DNA of 17,725 nt from Oscillospiraceae bacterium (lineage in GTDB: Bacteria; Bacillota; Clostridia; Oscillospirales; Ruminococcaceae). The notes below the pieces were generated by a model. It worked only from the letters and a program-made list of their open reading frames with translations. It made no database searches and had not been told where the DNA came from. This document shows, piece after piece, positions 14,389 through 17,725 of the stretch (position 1 is its first letter; every line of letters starts with the position of its first letter). The stretch covers positions 1 to 17,725 of the forward strand of contig JAEDGE010000025.1 of assembly GCA_016297675.1 (NCBI GenBank), given 5' to 3'. The position numbers were made by a program, and so were the translations under genes.

Positions 14389-14417
14389 TTGACTTTTTTC
14401 TATAGTAGTTGTATACT
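14389..14417 (+). promoter_or_regulatory. Promoter of the secreted esterase gene
   Basis: TTGACT (14389-14394) and TATACT (14412-14417) are separated by 17 bp. Transcription would start near 14424, giving a leader of about 70 nt before the ATG at 14494. Confidence 0.8.
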
Positions 14418-14493
14418 AAAATCAGAAGGAAATGGGATATAATCCTATACACCCTGCCTAAAAAATGGCACATTCATAGAAAGGGATGAGATT

Positions 14494-16365
14494 ATGTACA
14501 AAATGAAAAAAGGACTCGCTGCATTCTTAGCAGCGGCAACTGGACTTTCCTCTTTGGCACTTGGAACAGTCTCAGCTGTACCAGTATCCGCAACCGACAC
14601 AGATAGTGTCAAAATTCTATCGCTCGGCGACTCCATCACAGATGGTTACTGGACCTCTGGTGCATATCGGAAGTACATGTATCACGAGCTGGAACAAATG
14701 GGCTACAGCATTGATATGGTAGGGCCAAAGGGCAGCAATTCTAATACCTTCACCTACAATGGCGAAACTGTCACTTATGATGACAACAATGCCGGTTACA
14801 GCGGTTATGCCATTCAGGAAATGACAACAAAAGAACACCGCTCCGGTATTCTTGAAACCATTCAGGGCACTTGGTATAATGGACAAAACATGATCGCCTG
14901 CTATCAGCCAGATATCGTTCTGCTGCAAATTGGCACAAACGATATTCTAAGTGAATACAATGATGGCATTACCGATCGTCTGGAAAATCTGGTCAACGTG
15001 ATTTTACAGGATTTGGATAGCGATGACGTAATCTATGTTTCTACCATTCCGGATATTGATGCCATTCTGCGTGCTGACTGGTTGGGTGCCTATGGTATCA
15101 ACGCATGGGGCAGCACAGATGAAGAAAAGCAACAGTTGATGGAAACTGTAACCGCTTGCATTGACAGCTATAACACCTCGATTTACAATTTGGTTCTGCA
15201 GATGCAAAGCGAAGGAAAATCGGTTCGGTTTGCAGATATCAACAGTGTTGTAGATTACCAAACAGACCTTTATGACGGTGTACACCCGAATGAAGCAGGT
15301 TATGAAAACATGGGTAAATATTGGGCAGGCTTGCTGGATGGTTATTTCCAGGAAACCGGAACCGATAAGCCTATTACAACCACAACAGCAACGACCACTA
15401 CTGTTACAACTACTACGACTACCATTGCGACTACCACCACAGAAAATCCGACAACAACAGCTGAACCAGTTACAACGACTGCTATACCGACTACTACTAC
15501 GACAGAAGCAACTACTACAAAGATAACAGTTCCTTCTGATGCATCAGAAATTCACCTTTCCGATGTCACAATCGGTGAATCTTACGATTTACAGGCATAT
15601 TCTGATATTTCTGCCATTTCGTTTGTTTTCTCCGGCAATTTACAGTACGGTATGAATGGTTGTGTTGCATTTGGGAATTGGGCTTCCTACCAGAACTATA
15701 CACAGGATGATATGCAAGGTAATGTTTTGACAGTATCCTTGGATCAAGATTATAATTCGTTTACGCTACATAAATGGTATGGAGATGTTACACTTTCCGA
15801 TGTCATTCTGTATTGTGGTGATACCGAAACGACTACAACTACCACTACCACAACTGCTCAGCCAACTACCACTACCACAACTACTACCACTACAACTGCT
15901 CAGCCGACTACCACTACCACAACTACCACCACTACAACCGCTCAGCCGACTACCACTACCACAACTACTACCACTACAACCGCTCAGCCGACTACCACTA
16001 CCACAACTACTACCACTACAACTGCTCAGCCGACTACTACCACCGAACAGACTACGGTTGTAACAACCGCACCTTCTGAAGAGAAAGTCGTATTGACCGA
16101 CGTTGTATACGGAAATTCTTATTCGCTGGCTGCTTATCAGCCGTCTGCAATCAAGGAAATCGTATTGCAGTTGAAGGGCGATGTTGGTTATGGATTTGGC
16201 GGCAAATTGGTACTGGGTGCATGGGCTGTACAACTGGATTATGGTGCTGCTGATTTAAACGACGATAATACTATTTCTTTCCAGATTACAAATCCGCAGG
16301 ATACCATTCAAATTTTCAACTACTGGGGTAATATGGAACTGGAAAGTGTTACATTAATCTATTAA
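14494..16365 (+). CDS. Secreted SGNH/GDSL esterase (CE3-like) with two related C-terminal modules
   Basis: The 623-aa product is probably an exported carbohydrate or polysaccharide deacetylase. A signal peptide covers about residues 1-33 (KMKK, hydrophobic core, AVPVSA). The SGNH domain (about 38-287) shows block I GDSITDGYW with nucleophile Ser47, a Gly in AGYSGYA (about 104), GTND with Asn149, and DGVHP with Asp261 and His264; the GDSITDG...YR start resembles CE3 acetylxylan esterases. A Thr-rich linker (about 294-345) leads to module 1 (about 350-442), a second linker of five AQP-spaced poly-Thr units (446-520), and module 2 (about 529-623). The modules resemble each other (LsDVtiGeSYdLqAY..., ...YG..G...G.W, final L..V.L/I Y) and may bind carbohydrate. 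No dockerin or sortase motif is seen. The start follows an AAGGGATGAG ribosome site. Confidence 0.9.
   Translation: MYKMKKGLAAFLAAATGLSSLALGTVSAVPVSATDTDSVKILSLGDSITDGYWTSGAYRKYMYHELEQMGYSIDMVGPKGSNSNTFTYNGETVTYDDNNAGYSGYAIQEMTTKEHRSGILETIQGTWYNGQNMIACYQPDIVLLQIGTNDILSEYNDGITDRLENLVNVILQDLDSDDVIYVSTIPDIDAILRADWLGAYGINAWGSTDEEKQQLMETVTACIDSYNTSIYNLVLQMQSEGKSVRFADINSVVDYQTDLYDGVHPNEAGYENMGKYWAGLLDGYFQETGTDKPITTTTATTTTVTTTTTTIATTTTENPTTTAEPVTTTAIPTTTTTEATTTKITVPSDASEIHLSDVTIGESYDLQAYSDISAISFVFSGNLQYGMNGCVAFGNWASYQNYTQDDMQGNVLTVSLDQDYNSFTLHKWYGDVTLSDVILYCGDTETTTTTTTTTAQPTTTTTTTTTTTAQPTTTTTTTTTTTAQPTTTTTTTTTTTAQPTTTTTTTTTTTAQPTTTTEQTTVVTTAPSEEKVVLTDVVYGNSYSLAAYQPSAIKEIVLQLKGDVGYGFGGKLVLGAWAVQLDYGAADLNDDNTISFQITNPQDTIQIFNYWGNMELESVTLIY
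15830..16065 (+). repeat. 42-bp in-frame minisatellite encoding a Thr-rich linker
   Basis: GCTCAGCC motifs recur at 15856, 15898, 15940, 15982 and 16024, exactly 42 bp apart. Each period encodes AQP plus eleven Thr (14 residues). The copies are nearly identical, with a few synonymous ACT/ACC/ACA changes. Gain or loss of a unit would keep the frame and change only linker length. Confidence 0.95.
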
Positions 16366-16393
16366 GCTAATCTCATTGTTTGTCAATGTTTTG

Positions 16394-16431
16394 GGGGCTA
16401 CTGCGAGAAATTGCAGTAGCCCCTGTTTTTT
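16394..16431 (+). terminator. Intrinsic terminator after the esterase gene
   Basis: GGGGCTACTGC (16394-16404) and GCAGTAGCCCC (16413-16423) form a perfect 11-bp stem with an 8-nt loop, followed by TGTTTTTT. Confidence 0.93.
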
Positions 16432-16486
16432 CATACAAATAATTTTCCTCTCTTCTGCATAGAATAAAAACAGCAGGAGGTGCAGT

Positions 16487-16960
16487 ATGAAAAAAGGAAC
16501 AAAAATAGATTTCTTTCTTTGGATTGTTGCAACAGAATTAGTTGGTTTGGCATCTGGTTGGTTAGCTGGGAATATTGGTGCCATTTATCAAGAACTAAAA
16601 AAGCCGCCGTTTTCCCCACCTAACTGGATTTTTCCAGTCATGTGGGGCATCCTCTACGCCATGATGGCAATTTCCGCTTATCTCATTCAAAATGCAAATG
16701 CACCCAGACAAAAGAAAAACCATGCTCTCACTTTATATGCATTACAATTACTGGTCAACTTTTCATGGAGTATTATATTTTTCCGTTTTCAGTTGCGTGG
16801 TGTTGCAATGGGTGTTATTTTCCTTCTTGTCATACTGGTCATAGCCATGATGATCATGTTTCGTGGTATTCGGAAATCTGCTGTTTACTGGAATATTCCC
16901 TATCTGCTCTGGCTGCTTTTTGCAAGCTATTTGAACATTGGAACATTTCTTTTAAATTGA
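16487..16960 (+). CDS. tspO: TspO/MBR family membrane protein
   Basis: TspO proteins are five-helix membrane proteins linked to porphyrin binding, oxidative stress and tetrapyrrole turnover; the bacterial role is not settled. The 157-aa length is normal. Family motifs are KPPFSPPNWIFP (39-50) with a following Trp (W53), NFSW (91-94), and PYLLWLLFASYLN (138-150). Five hydrophobic segments lie at about 8-28, 47-67, 80-98, 105-125 and 133-154. The AGGAGGTG ribosome site (16475-16482) is one of the strongest in the window. A TAGAAT (16460-16465) may be a -10 but lacks a good -35. It stands alone between two terminators, and no tetrapyrrole gene is nearby. Confidence 0.95.
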   Translation: MKKGTKIDFFLWIVATELVGLASGWLAGNIGAIYQELKKPPFSPPNWIFPVMWGILYAMMAISAYLIQNANAPRQKKNHALTLYALQLLVNFSWSIIFFRFQLRGVAMGVIFLLVILVIAMMIMFRGIRKSAVYWNIPYLLWLLFASYLNIGTFLLN

Positions 16961-16982
16961 GTCGCTTTAGCGGCTCTTTTTC
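16959..16982 (+). terminator. Intrinsic terminator overlapping the tspO stop codon
   Basis: GAGTCGC (16959-16965) and GCGGCTC (16970-16976) form a 7-bp stem with one G-U and a 4-nt loop, followed by TTTTTC. The stem begins inside the TGA stop codon. Confidence 0.8.
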
Positions 16983-17014
16983 TGTATACACAAATCAGTG
17001 TTCACAAAAAGCAG

Positions 17015-17043
17015 TTGAAAAAGAAGGAATTTCTCCTTATAAT
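17015..17043 (+). promoter_or_regulatory. Promoter of the HAD phosphatase gene
   Basis: TTGAAA (17015-17020) and TATAAT (17038-17043) are separated by 17 bp. The transcript would start near 17050, only about 11 nt before the ribosome site. Confidence 0.85.
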
Positions 17044-17072
17044 AAAATCATAAACAGGAAAAGGAGGATCAT

Positions 17073-17086
17073 ATGCAATATGCAAT
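17073..17086 (+). repeat. 7-bp tandem duplication at the HAD start codon
   Basis: ATGCAAT occurs twice in a row (17073-17079 and 17080-17086), giving two start codons in different frames. The first, 5 nt after AAGGAGG (17061-17067), opens only a 10-codon frame ending at TGA 17103-17105. The second opens the HAD gene but is 12 nt from the ribosome site. Confidence 0.85.
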
Positions 17087-17725
17087 ATCAACTTGCTATT
17101 TTTGATATGGATGGTACCATATTAAATACTTTACAGGACTTGACCAACAGTCTGAATGCTGCACTTGCAAAATCAGGTTATCCACAGCATACAGCAGAAG
17201 AAGTGCGTTTCTTCGTCGGAAATGGCATCCGAAAGCTGATTGAACGAGGTGTACCCGCTGGAACGCCTGTAGAACAAATTGATACGGTTCATCATGATTT
17301 TACTGCACATTATCAAGTGCATTGTGCAGATACCACGCAACCCTATGACGGTATCCCAGAACTATTACAGACCTTGCGACGTGCTGGCTGTAAAACGGCT
17401 GTGGTTTCCAACAAAGCAGATTATGCTGTACAAGAACTCTGCAAACAGTACTTTGATGGGATGTTTGATTTCGCCGTTGGCGAACGGGAACAAATTCTGA
17501 AAAAACCTGCACCGGATTCCGTCAATGAAGTATTGCAGAAATTGCAGATTGACCGAAGACAAGCTGTTTATATCGGCGATTCCGATGTGGACATACAGAC
17601 TGCAAAAAATGCTGCGATGGATGGTATTTTTGTAGAATGGGGATTTCGTTCCAAAGAATTTCTGCTGGAACATGGGGCAGTCTTAACGGTTTCCACCCCC
17701 AATGAGATTGCACATATTATACTAG
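17080..17725 (+). CDS. HAD-superfamily phosphatase, phosphoglycolate phosphatase-like (3' truncated)
   Basis: This is a cytoplasmic phosphatase of the Gph/PGP-like HAD subfamily, 215 codons of it in the window with no stop before the edge. Motif I is FDMDGT, with nucleophile Asp9 and acid-base Asp11; motif II is Ser110 in VVSNK; motif III is Lys142 in KKPAPD; motif IV is GDSDVD, with Asp167 and Asp171. The cap domain lies at about 16-85. Family members of 210-220 residues are usual, so only a few residues are missing. Substrate may be phosphoglycolate or another small phosphate ester; the subfamily is promiscuous. The true start is the second of two tandem ATGCAAT copies, since the first leads to an early stop. 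Confidence 0.9.
   Translation, partial: MQYQLAIFDMDGTILNTLQDLTNSLNAALAKSGYPQHTAEEVRFFVGNGIRKLIERGVPAGTPVEQIDTVHHDFTAHYQVHCADTTQPYDGIPELLQTLRRAGCKTAVVSNKADYAVQELCKQYFDGMFDFAVGEREQILKKPAPDSVNEVLQKLQIDRRQAVYIGDSDVDIQTAKNAAMDGIFVEWGFRSKEFLLEHGAVLTVSTPNEIAHIIL

Noticed and set aside
15856..16035. Regular 42-bp repeats as a CRISPR array
   Set aside because: There are no distinct spacers; the repeats are contiguous, in frame, and encode a Thr linker.

Overview
The window looks like chromosomal DNA of a low-GC, Gram-positive gut bacterium of the Clostridia, most likely a Ruminococcus-like member of the Oscillospiraceae. The reasons are strong AGGAGG ribosome sites, sigma-A promoters (TTGACA-17-TATAAT type), intrinsic terminators with U-tracts, a glcT-ptsG-ptsH-ptsI-like gene order, and a secreted SGNH/CE3-type esterase with long threonine linkers of the kind seen in fibre-degrading ruminococci. 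This assignment is an inference; there is no rRNA or other marker gene.

Left third (1-6230, minus strand): one PTS operon with a single good promoter at 6198-6226. In transcription order it holds a 5' leader with an antiterminator target (RAT) overlapping a long terminator, a BglG/LicT/GlcT-type antiterminator, a glucose-family EIICBA permease, HPr, a family I inorganic pyrophosphatase, and Enzyme I. Two things are odd. A pyrophosphatase sits between ptsH and ptsI, and this HPr has Lys at the position of the regulatory Ser46. Downstream of ptsI lies about 300 bp of structured non-coding DNA, possibly a dispersed repeat, and a bidirectional terminator.

Middle (6231-12300, plus strand): a long regulatory gap with palindromes, then a strong promoter, a roughly 210-nt leader ending in a terminator, and a FliB-like cysteine-rich protein. 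Next come a LacI-family regulator and a PfkB fructokinase, with shared operator-like palindromes around both. The fructokinase gene overlaps that of a half-size FUSC/aromatic-acid-exporter-type membrane protein, followed closely by galE and a strong terminator. Sugar entering through a PTS and hexose phosphorylation by the fructokinase fit a general carbohydrate-use theme; galE supplies UDP-galactose/UDP-glucose interconversion.

Right third (12301-17725, plus strand): four separately transcribed units. These are a Na/Pi cotransporter with a PhoU-like tail, preceded by three 11-bp-spaced TTWAC repeats resembling a Pho box; a secreted esterase with two related C-terminal modules and a 42-bp in-frame repeat; a TspO/MBR protein; and a HAD phosphatase (Gph-like) that runs off the end of the window and has a 7-bp tandem duplication at its start codon.

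No tRNA, rRNA, CRISPR array, insertion sequence or phage gene was seen. The least ordinary features are the PTS operon architecture (HPr without Ser46, embedded pyrophosphatase, RAT-controlled general PTS genes), the leader upstream of the fliB-like gene, and the candidate Pho box.
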